Source: Chlamydomonas sphaeroides
Lineage: Eukaryota > Chlorophyta > Chlorophyceae > Chlamydomonadales > Chlamydomonadaceae
Direction of reading: 5' to 3'
DNA length: 64,000 nucleotides
NCBI GenBank assembly: GCA_001662425.1
Contig: BDDC01000099.1
Span: forward strand, 34,111 to 98,110
Numbering within the stretch: the stretch's first letter is position 1; each line of letters opens with the position of its first letter. The notes under the pieces are model-generated. The model did not search any database and was not told the origin of the DNA. It saw only the letters and a list, made by a program, of their open reading frames with translations. This document shows positions 1 to 11,437 of the stretch, piece by piece. Position numbers and translations under genes: made by a program.

Positions 1-3000
1 CCCGTCGGGCGCCACCGCAAAGGCGGTGAGCGCCTGGCTGCCGCCCTGAGAGGCGCAGGCGGCGGAGGACGTGCGTGGGTGCAATAGGGCATGGTGCCAA
101 CGGGTGGCTCGGGAGCGGCCTCTCGGGCCGCAGCGGAGACTGACGACAGGGGCTCCCAAACGCGGCATGTCGCGCCGCATCATATGCACGCAAGCCCTTA
201 CCGCGACGGTGCAGTAGCCATCGGCGTTCGTGGAGCAGGTGTCGACTTGGATTGGCTCGTACTGTTGTGCAGGCGCCAGCAGAGCAGCAGGAGGCGTGCG
301 TCAGCGTGTCAGGACCGAAAGTGCAGCATGCACTCAGTAGAAGCGTGAGCGGCATGAGGGGCGTCATGGGCCGTCAGCAGCGGCGCCGGGGCGTCTCGGG
401 TCTTCTTCAGGGCCAGGGCCAAGCATGCGGCGTGGGGCAGCAAGCGACTGCGGCCGTCCCAAGGGTCAGTACGTACCCCGCGCCCTCACCTCTCCCGACA
501 CGATAGTCGACCTCTGGCTTGACCTCGCCCAGAGTGACACCACGGCGCCCGCCACCGGCTGCCCTCCCGTGGCTCCGTCCGTGACCCAGGCCGTGACCTT
601 GTCGGCCGACCGTAGCAGCGTCATGCTCAGCGGCGTGGTGAGGACCAGGCGGGGCTCGCCGCCGCCCGGCCTGGACTGCTGCGGAACCGCAGGGTAGCGG
701 GCAGCAGGGGGGCGTGTCGTGGGCCGGCAGAGCCCAGCGCCGGCAGAGCGCGAGGGCCTGGGGCTCACAGCAAGTAAGTAGCACGCCAGGGCGCTGCACG
801 CTGCCGGGAGTGGGCAGACTGCATTGCCATTGAGCTTCAGTGCGCAAGGGCCCCGGGCTCTCACGAACGACCCGCAGCGCGCCGCCGCCTGTCGTGCCAT
901 GCCGTGATCTGCCATACCATGTCGTACCTGGCTATAGGTCAGCGCAATGAGGCGGGCTTTGGGTCGCTGGCCGCCGGGGGGTGCCAGGGCCAGGCTCAGC
1001 TCGGCCCAGTCCGCGCCGGAGCCGGCCGTGCGGTACTGCGCCGGTACGTCGAGCGACGTGGCCGGCGAGCCGAACAAAGCGCGCGGGTCGATTTGGCTGC
1101 TGTGGACGTAGCCCTGCAGCATAGGATTGGGCGGCGAGGACAGGTGCGCGTAAGGGGGTGTGAGGGGATACGCGCACGTGCGCGCCCTTCAGTGCGCGAG
1201 CTCTAGGACGCTAGATAATCACGAGCAGCCTCATGACGCATGGAATCGACTGTTGGAAGGTGATGCCGGCGACCTATCCGATCCCGAGATCCCCAACGGT
1301 GCAAAGGCAAGACTCAAGGCCTGCCTTCAATGCATGCATTGCTCACACCTGGACAAGAAACAGGATCACGCGAGCCTTGACCGCATCGCTTGAGAGATCC
1401 AGATCCCAGCCGTCCACGCGGCTGGGGTACGACGGCGCGCCCCAGGAGCCCGTGTACGGCGGTGGCGGGCCACGCGTGGTGAAGGGCCAGGCCGCGAGCG
1501 TGTCGACGCCTGGCTCCAGGAGGATGGTGTTGCCCATGGATGGCTGCGCGAATGCGTGCTGCACGTAGCCCGTGCTGAAACGGATAGAGGAGGCCTGCAG
1601 CGACTGGCCATAGCCGTCCTTGACATTAGCGTCGGCAGCCACCAACAGGCTGCGGAAGAGGACGCAGGCCCGTAGGGGAGGCGCTCGTGGGGGCCACAAG
1701 CTGTTGATGGTTTCAGGGACCCGCCCCATGAAGCAACCAGTACAACACCCGCAGTCCTACCCCCGGGGGCCCTCACCGGTACATTGTCGCGGGCTTGAGC
1801 GCCGGGGCGCTGAGGCGTGCACGCGCGAGTTCGGGTCGTGACAGCGTGGTGTCCACGGCGGCGCCGCAGCTGCCGTCGGCCGCCAGCTCGCAGAGGCTGA
1901 TGCGGTCGGCCAGGGCCTGGATGGACGTGTCGCGGTCGAGGCCGTGGTGCAGCCACATGTCCAGGCGGCGGTAGCTGGGGGAGGGGAGGGCATGACACGA
2001 CGACACGCATCCTGGTCATGCATAAGGTCACGCTGGCAACGTGTCGGACATGGCGAGCAGGATGGAGTCGGCAGGGGCAGGAGCTGGGGACGCAGCTTGG
2101 CCGCTAGGCGCCGGACTCACGATGTGCCGGACCACACATCACGGCCGACATCGTCCAGCCACAGCATGGTGAAGGGGCGCAGGCCGCTGAATATTGACAG
2201 GGACTCGTTGCCGCGACCGCCGGATAGCGCGTGGTAGCGGGAGCCGCGTGGCAGGCGGACGTTGTACCTGAAGGGGCCAGTGGGGGAGTGCAGGGAAGAG
2301 GAAATGGTCAGCCACGCGTCGTGTGAGGGTAAGATCCGGTACCCCGGCGCCGGCGCTCACTGTGTGTTGGGCTTGAGCGGGGTCGTGGGCTGCAGCTCGG
2401 CGCAAGTCGTGTTCTGGTCAAGGCTCTGCGGGACACGAGGCAGCGCGGGTAGCGCATGTGGCTGCGGGTGTGAGCGCCCCCTCGCCTCCGAGTTGTGGGC
2501 ACTGGGCTTGCCAAGGCCCTGCCTGCAGAGTCCACGGGCTGGCCGAAAGCTCACCAGGCTCGTGCCGGGTAGGGCGCTCTGGCAGGGGCGTAGCTCAAAC
2601 ATGACGGCTGCGCCACCCCCCACTACACCCTCCGAGACCTGCGGCAGGCAAGCGGCAGGAGGTCCAGTGGTGACAACGGGGTCGGGCTCGCCGCAGAAGC
2701 CCGATACCACCCCCTTTGCAACCCAGCCCCTGTCATGGGCCCCCCATTACGGGTCCGACGGACCTGCAGCGAGGCCTTGACTGTGGCCAGGTGCACTGGC
2801 GAGCTAAAGGATAGCAGGATGCGGCCTGCAGGGGAGCAACGCGGGGCGTGCATGGTCTGCCCGACGCCGATCCACACTGCCCACATACTGCCGCACACGG
2901 CCCCGCGCCGCAGGCCGACAGGGTCTGTCTGTGCCCCTGGCTGCCTATCTTGATTCCATTGAGCCATGCCGGGGCCTGACCCACATAACCCGTATTACCC

Positions 3001-4040
3001 ACATGACCCACATGCCGCGCATGGTGCCCTGGCTGGATCTGAGGTGGCCGGCAGCTGCCTTGGCCTGCCCTAGTCCATAACCGCCTAGCCATGCCCCTCC
3101 CTATCGCGTCACCACGCACCATCCGGGGGAACTTCGAATGGCAGCAAACCACGGCCTCCGGGGTCCGAGGCCCACGCCCCTCCTGTCAGGGCCATGGCGC
3201 TCTCCGAGGTGACGCCCGTGATGGACATCGCCAGTGGGTAGGTCACCAGGCGCCGCAGGGACGGCACGGTGCCCAAACGCAGAGAGGCGCCTGTGGGGTG
3301 GGGTAGCGACGCAGGTTTTTATGGCCGGGTGCGAGGGCCGCAGGTGGGGAGGGTCTGTGGAGCAGTAGCTGCCAGTCGCACCGTCGTAGCTAGTGAAGCC
3401 CGGCGTCCACAGGAGGCCGCAGTCCAGGTCGCTGGGCCAGCTGACGTCCGGGTCGAAGCGGTAGATGGTGGTGGTCACCCACCGCGCCTTGCCCGGCATG
3501 GGGCATGTCAACGTGAAGGGCGCCTGCGGAGGAGTCGCGGTGAGTTGCAGGCCGCGCGCCAGCAGCTGGCCGCTGGAGTGCATGAAGTGTGGACCATCCC
3601 GCAGCCCCATGCGCAGCCGACCTTCTGTTGCGCCGCTGGGACACCGAAGTCGCTGCCCAGGGCGATGACGGGCCGCGAGAAGACGGCCTGCACAGAGTGC
3701 ACGTGTCACGGTCGCAGGCGGGCATGTCTCCGAGGGGCGGGGGAAGGCGAACGAGCTTGGCGCCCGGGTCGTGCACGGAACCACCAGCGGATGCGGTGCT
3801 TACCGTGAGCGCTTGAGTACCACTAAGCGTCACGGGGAGCTCCCTCTGGGCCTTTGCAATTTCCAGGGGCGTCGTGAGAACTAGCGTCAAGGGCAATTCT
3901 TTGCTAAGGAAAACAGTTGGCTTCGCAACATTGCTGCTCTGCAAGAGATCGCGGTCGCCCGCAACAGGACCTGCCCAGAATGCCGCTGCGCTTAGCAGCA
4001 GCAGGGCCAGCCGAACACCTCCTGTAAAACGCAACATCAT
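1..4040 (-). CDS. Bacterial-type alpha-2-macroglobulin family protein, N-terminal part (3' end outside window)
   Basis: The family are large secreted or periplasmic protease-trapping proteins. I joined 14 exons in phase: 3804-4040, 3622-3687, 3382-3523, 3120-3290, 2764-2825, 2555-2638, 2361-2425, 2121-2267, 1777-1974, 1370-1649, 928-1113, 490-678, 202-261 and 1-45. They give 644 residues, open at the left edge. The start ATG at 4040 opens a hydrophobic signal peptide (about residues 1-28, LALLLLSAAAF core). Exons 2-3 carry FSRPVIALGS followed by PGKARWVTTTIYRFDP, which resembles the N-terminal domain of bacterial A2Ms. Exon 8 has LPRGSRYHALSG. Around residues 568-595 is VTAWVTDGATGGQPVAGAVV, an MG2-like strand motif, followed by TNADGY. 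The bait region and any thioester would lie outside the window. The gene is divergent from the RING ligase gene. Family call good; exact exon edges in the last four exons are less certain. Confidence 0.8.
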
Positions 4041-4949
4041 GACTGCAGCATTGATGGGTAATTACAGTGTGTGGACGTCTCGGCGTCACACCAAAATAGA
4101 ACGGCCAAGTGAAAGCCGAAAGCTTGTGTTTCAAGGACGCGTAATGATGCTATTATACATGTGCCTGCTGTTTACCTGCGTTCCGTAGGAGCCTTGTCTG
4201 CGCTTGGTGCTCGTACAGATGGAAGCTGCCGAATGCCAACCCGTGCCAACCTGTGCCAACCGCCCTTCCTATACCCCACCGTCCCCGCCCAGGTTCGTCA
4301 GTGCCCAGGCTTCCGATGCAAGCCGATATGGTCGATTGTAGAGCGTTTTCGGGTGCGCAACACATTTCAGAAACAGGGATGGATCCCCCCTGCTTCGCGC
4401 GCTCACGATTCCATGTGGCGACCCGACCGTTCACGGACGCTCAGGGCGGGGTCCCTGCGGCAGTCAGCTGCCGGCAGTCGAGCAGCGACCTATCCGTTAT
4501 GATCAGAGCCAAAGCGGGCCCGGTTGGTGTCAACGTGTACCGAAACGTGTGCCTCTCCCCTGGCTGCAGCTGCAAGGCGTTCCTGCGTTAGCAACTGTGT
4601 GCCTTTCTCCTGCGCACGAGGAACGTGGTGAAATCGCAACGGTAATTATATGGGAGGCTGTGGTGGTGGGGAGCAATCCTGGCGGTCCCGACCACCCCTC
4701 GCCGGGAAAGGGGGGGGGGTGAGGCGGGGGAGACGGGGCCGTGGCCGCAGGAGCCAGGGCAAGAAGCCTTGTTCGAAACGTCCATGCCCAATATTGCTGT
4801 TTTGCATGAATCTCATACAAATTATTTCTACCTAGCGCGCACTAACTGTGGCAGACGGGACCGGGGACTTGCCTCGGGCTCGGAACGTCGACGGGAAACA
4901 CTTGCCACGGCTTCAAGGCTAGGCGCTTGTTTTGCAACCAACAGCGAGG
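4041..4949. promoter_or_regulatory. Divergent intergenic region between A2M and RING genes
   Basis: This 909-bp stretch lies between two genes transcribed away from each other, so it should hold both promoters and 5' UTRs. I see a triple 10-bp direct repeat of the type GTGCCAACC at about 4234-4262 and a G-run at 4710-4719. No TATA box or other element is clear enough to call. Confidence 0.4.
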
Positions 4950-7900
4950 ATGGCGCGGCGGACTCTGCTGGCAGCGGCGTTCGGGACCGCACTCATGTGC
5001 GCATTGCTCTCCTCACGGCTGGCACTAGCTGATGTCTACATCATGGTAAGGGCTGTTCTATAACAGCTTCCTGAGCTGAGCACGTCATTTCACGCTGTGA
5101 GCAGGTAGCCATGCTGGCTCAGCTGGGACCTGTCGCTTGAGCATCTAGGAGCACCTCACACATGAAACTCGAACAGGGGACAGGTCCCCTAGCCGTCGCG
5201 CGGGGGCATCTGCTTTCGCCTCTCAGCGCTCGCGTGGCGACCTTGCCCACCCTTGCTTTGCCTCCCCTCCCGTCCCGCCGCTCAGACGCCCTCCTACGCG
5301 CTGGACCCCCTGCCCGACATTCCTGCGGATTTCGGACCAGACCTTCCTGATTCGGGGGTCGACGGCTACCTGCGGGTGCGGTGGCACGTACCACTCCCCA
5401 GCACTGGCAAACTTATGCCCCAGAATCCTTGCTATGGTTTGCCAGTAAACGCCATCAACCTTGTTTACAACACACGACCTGCCTGCTACGATTCACGTGT
5501 CCCGTAGATGGCAGACCCAGAGGACGGCTGCGCGACTTTCACCTACTCCGACTTTGAAACGCCGTGGATTGCACTCATCGCGCGGCAGCAGCAGCTGCAC
5601 GCAACCAACTGCACGTTTGATATCAAGGTGAGCACGAGACATGGTCACTAGGGAACGCCCGCCTTGGTGGCGCGGGCTAGTGTGGCAGGGGCATTGGATC
5701 AGGGCGCCGGCAACGCCACGACGGTAGCGGAGTTGAAACTACCCACAAGCACCCCCGCCGTGCGCATGCCTATGCCCCGCACCCCGCGCGCTCTCCCACA
5801 GGTCATGAACGCGCAGGCCGCCGGCGCGCTCGCTGCCATCGTGTACGACGACGTGTACGAGAGCCTAATCATCATGAGTAAGCCAAAGGTACGGCAGGAG
5901 TGGCCCGCAGCCAGCGCCAAACGGTACGCCGCAGGCGTGTGCGCCAGACATGGACGCTGCGCTCCGCCGCCGGCACGGCTGAGCCTGTCGCGGCGACCGT
6001 CGCCAGCCAGCCTTATGGGCGCATGCCGTGGCATGGGAAACGAGGGGCCAGGCCCTCCCCGTGCCGCGTTGTTGCCCACCTTGTGCTGCTCTCCCTCGCC
6101 TGCTGACCCTGCCCCCGCCCCCGCCCTTGGCGCCTTCTCCGCGCCTGCTTGCCCGCCCACCCCGCAGGGCCACCCCGACCCCGACATCCCCGCCGTGTTC
6201 GTGTCCCAGAAGGCCGGCATCATCATGCGGAAGCTTATGACGCTCGACACCATCCGAGTGCGCGTCACGCCGGTGGGTTTGACTGCGCTGACCGCCAACG
6301 CACGCCTGTACAGGCGGAGCGCCCTGCACCACATCTGCTCCTTACATCCATGTCTGCACCAGTGCAGTTGCTCACATGCCCGCGTCTGTCGCTCGCCCTC
6401 CCCTCCTGGCTCCCCTATCGACCCATTTTATACCCCTTACCTCGCAGCTGAGCTCCGTGGCCTGGCTAACCATGCTCATGTCGGCGCTGCTGGGGCTGCT
6501 GTCGCTGGGCGTGGTGCTGGCCACCTTCTACATCATGCGCTCCTGGAGCATGTGGATCACGGTGCGTGGGCGGGCGGGGTGGGCAGGCGGGGGGCTGAGC
6601 AGCGCCCGCGTGTCGCCTCAGCGCCTGCTGGCTTAGTTGTCGCTCAAGTGTGGGCGGGCTCACGTGTGGCTGGGCGGGTGCGACACGGCATCTTCACGCA
6701 AGTGACGAGCCGACGCCGCCGCGTGCCATGTGTGCACCGTTTCCCAGCCGACCTCTAGCCGGCCCCTGCTCCTCTCCCGCGCCCGCTGCCGGTGTCGCGC
6801 GCAGGGCATGGCCCACTGCGGCATTGCGGGCTGTGGGCCGACTCTGTTTCCTACCTATCGAGCCTCCCAGCAACCCTCTAGCGCACGCCGCCCGTGCCCT
6901 CACGTGCCGTGCCCTGCCCACCCCCGGCCCCACCCCGACAGGGAATGCACCACCGTGGCGTTGCGCAGCTGCAGGGAGGCGCTGGCGGCCCGACGGCTGG
7001 CCAGCCCGGCGGCGGCCCGGCCGCCGGCCACCGCCCGCCGCAGCCCGAGCCGGGGCTAGCGCCGGACGTGTTGCGCAAGCTGCCCGTGCTGGTGTTCGAC
7101 TCGTCAGGTAGGTTGTGACAGTGAAGGCTGTCCTCACCAAGTATTGATCGCAGCATGGATGGCCGCCCCCGGGCCGCGGCCCACGGCTGCGCCGTGCCGC
7201 GCTGTTGGCTGGGGCCGCTCCGCTGACCCAACCCCGGCCCTTCCGTCCGCATACCTCACCTCCTGCTGCCGCAGCCACCCGGTCGCGTGCCTCGCGCACC
7301 GCCTCCGCGGCGCCCAGCGGAGTGGCCAGCATGGCCGCCTCGCTGGCCGGCTCCCATGTGAGTTTGGCTCCAGGCTGGTGTGCTCCCGACCTGCGTCGAG
7401 GAATGGGCCGGGGGCGGGGCTGAGCGGGGCCGACACCAGCTACAGGGAGCCGCTGATGACAAGCCCCTGGCCCCCGACGTGCCTTGCGTCTGCGTCTGAC
7501 ACGGTCCCCGCGGGCCCCCACGCAGCAGCGCGCTGGTGGCGGCCAGGGCCTGGCGGCGGCGGCGGCGGTGTGGGCTGCGGAGGCGGCCGACGAGGAGGAG
7601 ATGGCGGCCATGTTGCTGCCGGGGCAGGGCGGCGACGTGGAGGAGGGCGGCGGCGCGGAGGAGGGCGAGGCGGGGCTGGAGGATGAGGAGGTGGTGAGTG
7701 TGCCTGGGAAGGGGGCTGAGGCCGGCACCCGGCATCCAGACGGCACCTGCCGCGGCGATGCATGTCAGGGGGAAGGGAGGTCTCACGCTGCCCACACCCA
7801 AGACCTTCTCTGCCGACGCTCAGTGCTTGGTGCCATCTGCATGCAGGCCTCCCGAAGCAGCAGCGAGGCGGACGTGGTCGCCTGCGCTGCCGGCGCGGCC

Positions 7901-9300
7901 GCCGCCGCGGGCTTGCTGCCGCTGCCGCGTGCGCCGGGCACGCACGCGGGCGAGACCAAGCGCACGTGCACCATATGCTTGGAGCCGTACGAGGATGGAG
8001 AGAAGGTGCGGGGCGCGCAGGGGCGGCGTGGCTTGAGGCCGCGAGTGATGCCGGTGTTCTGGGGTCGCCGAGCGCCTTGGGCTGCGAGCCTGTGATGTGT
8101 GCCTGGCGCCGTCACGCCGTCCGCTTCCCTCTATACGCCATCCTGCCGCACACGTTTGCTAATCACACATCGACATATCTTCATGCCAACATCTTCCCTC
8201 CCGCCCTCCCGCAGCTGCGCGTGCTGCCCTGCGCGCACCGCTTCCACATGACCTGCGTCGACCAGTGGCTCAGCCACCGCCGCTTCTGCCCCGTCTGCAA
8301 GCACGACGCCTCGCTGCCGCTGGCGCCGGTCGCGGGCTGGAGCACCCCTGCTCCGGCGCCCGTGCCGCGGCGGCAGGGTGGGCCCGGTGGCGGCCCCAGC
8401 AACGGCTGGTCGCTGCTGCTGCATGGCCTCGTGGACCTGCTGCGGCCCCCGCGGTGCGTCCCTTGTTAGTGTGTGCGTCGGAACGTGGCGAGCTGTTGCA
8501 TCGCTGCGGGCCGGAGATGCGTGGACGCCGCCGCTCCGTTATGGCTGCGCGGTACGAGGCCTCCTTCTTGGCTGAGCCCGACCCCGGAATGGCTAGCCGC
8601 CTCGTGCCGGGCAGCGTGTCGCTATGTCACCTTGCTGCCCGCCCGATGCTGTGCCCGCAGGCTGCCGGCGCCCGCCGCCCAGCAGCAGCAGCAGGCCGCG
8701 CCGCAGGCGCGCCGCGAGCCCAGCCGCGGGCGCGGCAGGCGGCAGCAGCGCGGGCCGTCGCAGCTGCGGGTAAGCGCATGCCTTGGGGCCTGGCGGGGAT
8801 CGGAGCAAGCCCGGCCCGCCATGCTCTAGGCTGCCGCCGTGGCGGGCATGGCCCCCCTGGCCCCTGGCCGCCGCTGGCAACGCGGTACTGTAAGCGTGAC
8901 GCCCAACGCTTCGCGCCCGCGTTCGCTGCTGCCCCTTCCACCATAGGAGCCCTTGCTGGAGGCCGAGGGCGCTCAGGAGCCGCCCCAGCAGCAGCCCCGG
9001 GAGGTGGTGGATGTGGAGGCTCCCGCCGGCCCCAGCGGAAGCGCCTCGCTGCCGATCGCCATCCCGCCGGCCGGCGCCCCGGCGGCGGCGGCGGCGGCAG
9101 TCGCCCCGGCGGCCGCCGCCGCGCAGCCGGCCGCGGGCATGCCGTCGCAGCAAGCGGGCGCGGCCGTTGCCTCGGGCGCGGCGCAGCTGGCGGCGCCCGG
9201 CGGTGGCCGGGCGGCCCGCGTGAGGGCTGTGCTGGCCGGGCTGCTGGGGGGCGCTCGGTCGGCGGCGGTTCAGGCGCCTCAGTACCCATCCACGCTGTGA
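4950..9300 (+). CDS. PA-TM-RING-H2 E3 ubiquitin ligase
   Basis: Membrane-anchored RING ligase of the RNF13/RMR type. Its luminal protease-associated domain may bind cargo while the cytosolic RING recruits an E2. Thirteen exons join in phase: 4950-5045, 5286-5375, 5508-5627, 5802-5888, 6168-6272, 6448-6561, 6942-7107, 7275-7357, 7526-7693, 7847-8005, 8215-8453, 8661-8769 and 8947-9300 (629 aa). A signal peptide (residues 1-27) precedes a PA-like domain (about 33-160, with AAGALAAIVYDD and IPAVFVSQKAG). One membrane helix (about 168-200) has the core MLMSALLGLLSLGVVLATF. The RING-H2 ligands are C384, C387, C402, H404, H407, C410, C421 and C424, with an intron between the first and second pair. 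An acidic linker precedes the RING, and the C-terminal 200 residues are Ala/Gln/Pro-rich. This resembles plant RMR receptors or animal RNF13; substrate and compartment are unknown. Confidence 0.92.
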
Positions 9301-11437
9301 GGCGGCTGCACGCCGAACGGTGGCGTCTGTTGCGCGAAGGCGAGGCTGCGGCAGCCCCGCGCGCCGGACGCCTGTCCTCACGTCGCGCCGCGGTACTCGC
9401 TGACGCGCTGGGGTGGCCGCACGTTTCGCGGCGGCGGCCGTTGTTACCGCATTGAGCACGTGCGCTGTCATGGAGGCTGCAGCAGCCGGACGGGCGCTGC
9501 ACGGAAGCCCTCATACCGCACCGCAGCACCCGTCAACGCGCTGCGGCCGGGCGAGCGCTGCTGGCGGTCTTTACGTGCGGCTCGACAGGCAAACCTGCAC
9601 GCACTGCATGGTCGTAGTTCCGATGAAGCCAGGTCGGGCTTGCTGAAGCCGAGCCGGGGTCGATGGGTATCAGGGCGGCCATGGGCAGTATGGGAGTAGC
9701 GGCGGGCCGGGTGGAGGGCTTGTACTTCTTGGCGCAGCATGGGCTGAAGCGGCGCTACATCCACTGTGGTACGGGGGAAGGTGCCACGCGGGGATGCGCC
9801 GTAGGTGGTTGTTAGCGGTCTGCGGTGTGTCTGGAAGCATTGCTGAAGGGCTGCGGCCGACTCGATGTTGCACGTTGGTCGCGGCCGCGGACGGGGGTCG
9901 CCAGCGGTTGACGCTCGCGGGCCATGCGGCTCGCCCAGGTTGTCAGGGGCGCAGTGTCCGGCGGCGTTGGTGCGCGTTGCCTTGTGCCGGCTGTCCGCAT
10001 CTGGCGCTTGGGATGGACGTTACACCGCACAGCGGCCTGGCAGCGCGGCTGTAACGGGCGGCGAGGCGTCACATGTTTGGGCGCAGTGGGCGCGGCGGAA
10101 GACCAACGCATCGCGGATCGGAGAGAGAGAGTTGTTAGTAGCAGGTCGGAGCGCGGCTTGGAGCGCGGTGTGTTGTACCGTGTCTGGGGCTCACTCCCAT
10201 GGCGACCAGTGCCGTCATGGGCGCATGACGGCCAGCCGCGTGGGAACCATGTCGTCCGCCGCGTGGCACCAGGGCTGGCCTTGGCGGGCGGGCAGGCTGC
10301 GGCGGCGTGATGGCGTATTGCTGCAACACGGCCCGCAGTGTTCTAGGTTGGCGCCGCCTGGCGCATCGGCGCGCGCTTCGGCCGCGGCGCGGCCAAACAA
10401 AAAACGAGAAACGTGGCGCGTTGCAGGTGCCGGTGGGCCGTCTATGGCCCGTCTGTGTGGCGCGCTGGGCGCGGCAGCCCCCATGGGCTGCGTTGTACGC
10501 AAATGCTGTAGTAGTAGCGGAGGCGGCGGGTTTGCGGAGATGCACGTCGAGATGCGGCGGGGCTGCGCCGGCGCGTGGGCGGGCCGCTTGCGGTGGCGGC
10601 GTGCTGCCGGCTGGGCTGCGCGCGGGGTGGGGTTGACATGTTCGGCCGAGGGGTTGCGAGATGGGCCTGATAAGATGGATCGTGCCAGCCTGTCTGCTAC
10701 GCGAAGAAGACTTGGGCCGGGGGTGTTGGCGACCGCCGCTTCGGGCGAGGTGGGCTTTCTGTTGCTTGCAGTAGGAATCGGCGGAAACTGCTTTGTCCAG
10801 GCTACAAAGCGCGGCGGCCCGCTGCGCTTTCAGCGGGCCGTGTTGACTGCTTACCTAATTACGCTAGCTAGCCACCAACATGCACGGCGTCCTGAGTGTG
10901 TTTTGCCAGTAAGGTGTGTTGTGCTTGGCGCCGCGCGTGTCTATTGTCCCCGACCGCCGGCGGCCGCCCGCGCTGTAACTGCCACTTGCATGCAAAGCGG
11001 TACTCAGTGTGTAGCTACCTTACAAGCCCGCCGTGTGGCGCTGTGGAGGTGCGGCGCTGAGCAGCAGCAGGGAGGTTGCCCAGGAGGCTCTAGGAGTGTG
11101 ACGGAGGTATCAGGTTTTTCAGTGCCCAGCGCATCCTATTCATGACAATGCCATCGTGTGATGCAAGGGCGCGACTGAGGCAGACCAGACTAGCACATGA
11201 AATGCATCGTGGGGAACGCGAGCCTCAAAACAGGGTTGGGTACGTGCAACACTGTGGCTCGCGAACCTTGCACCACTGCGCACCGTTACCAGCACCATAT
11301 GTCGCATGTTTAGTGTTAAGCAACTTTGTGCAAGAACTGCAAGCTCCGATTGACGACTTCGTCATCTGGTTACACCCACTTGACTCTTCCCGCACCGCTG
11401 GTCAAGGTTAACAGTAGCATAGCTGGACACCCTAATC
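9301..11437 (+). other. 3' UTR and intergenic DNA after the RING gene
   Basis: No coding exon is supported in these 2.1 kb. The first part is probably a long 3' UTR, since TGTAA signals occur only at 10050-10054 and 10974-10978. The open frames here are GC-rich frames with no domain, no intron structure and no family signature. Confidence 0.5.
10974..10978 (+). terminator. Candidate poly(A) signal TGTAA
   Basis: TGTAA is the usual poly(A) signal of volvocine algae. This copy lies 1.67 kb after the RING stop codon. An alternative TGTAA is at 10050-10054. Confidence 0.35.

Noticed and set aside
9865..11145. Plus-strand open frame of 426 codons after the RING gene
   Set aside because: Probably the 3' UTR. 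There is no domain, the composition is rich in Arg, Gly and Cys, and a TGTAA signal lies inside it.
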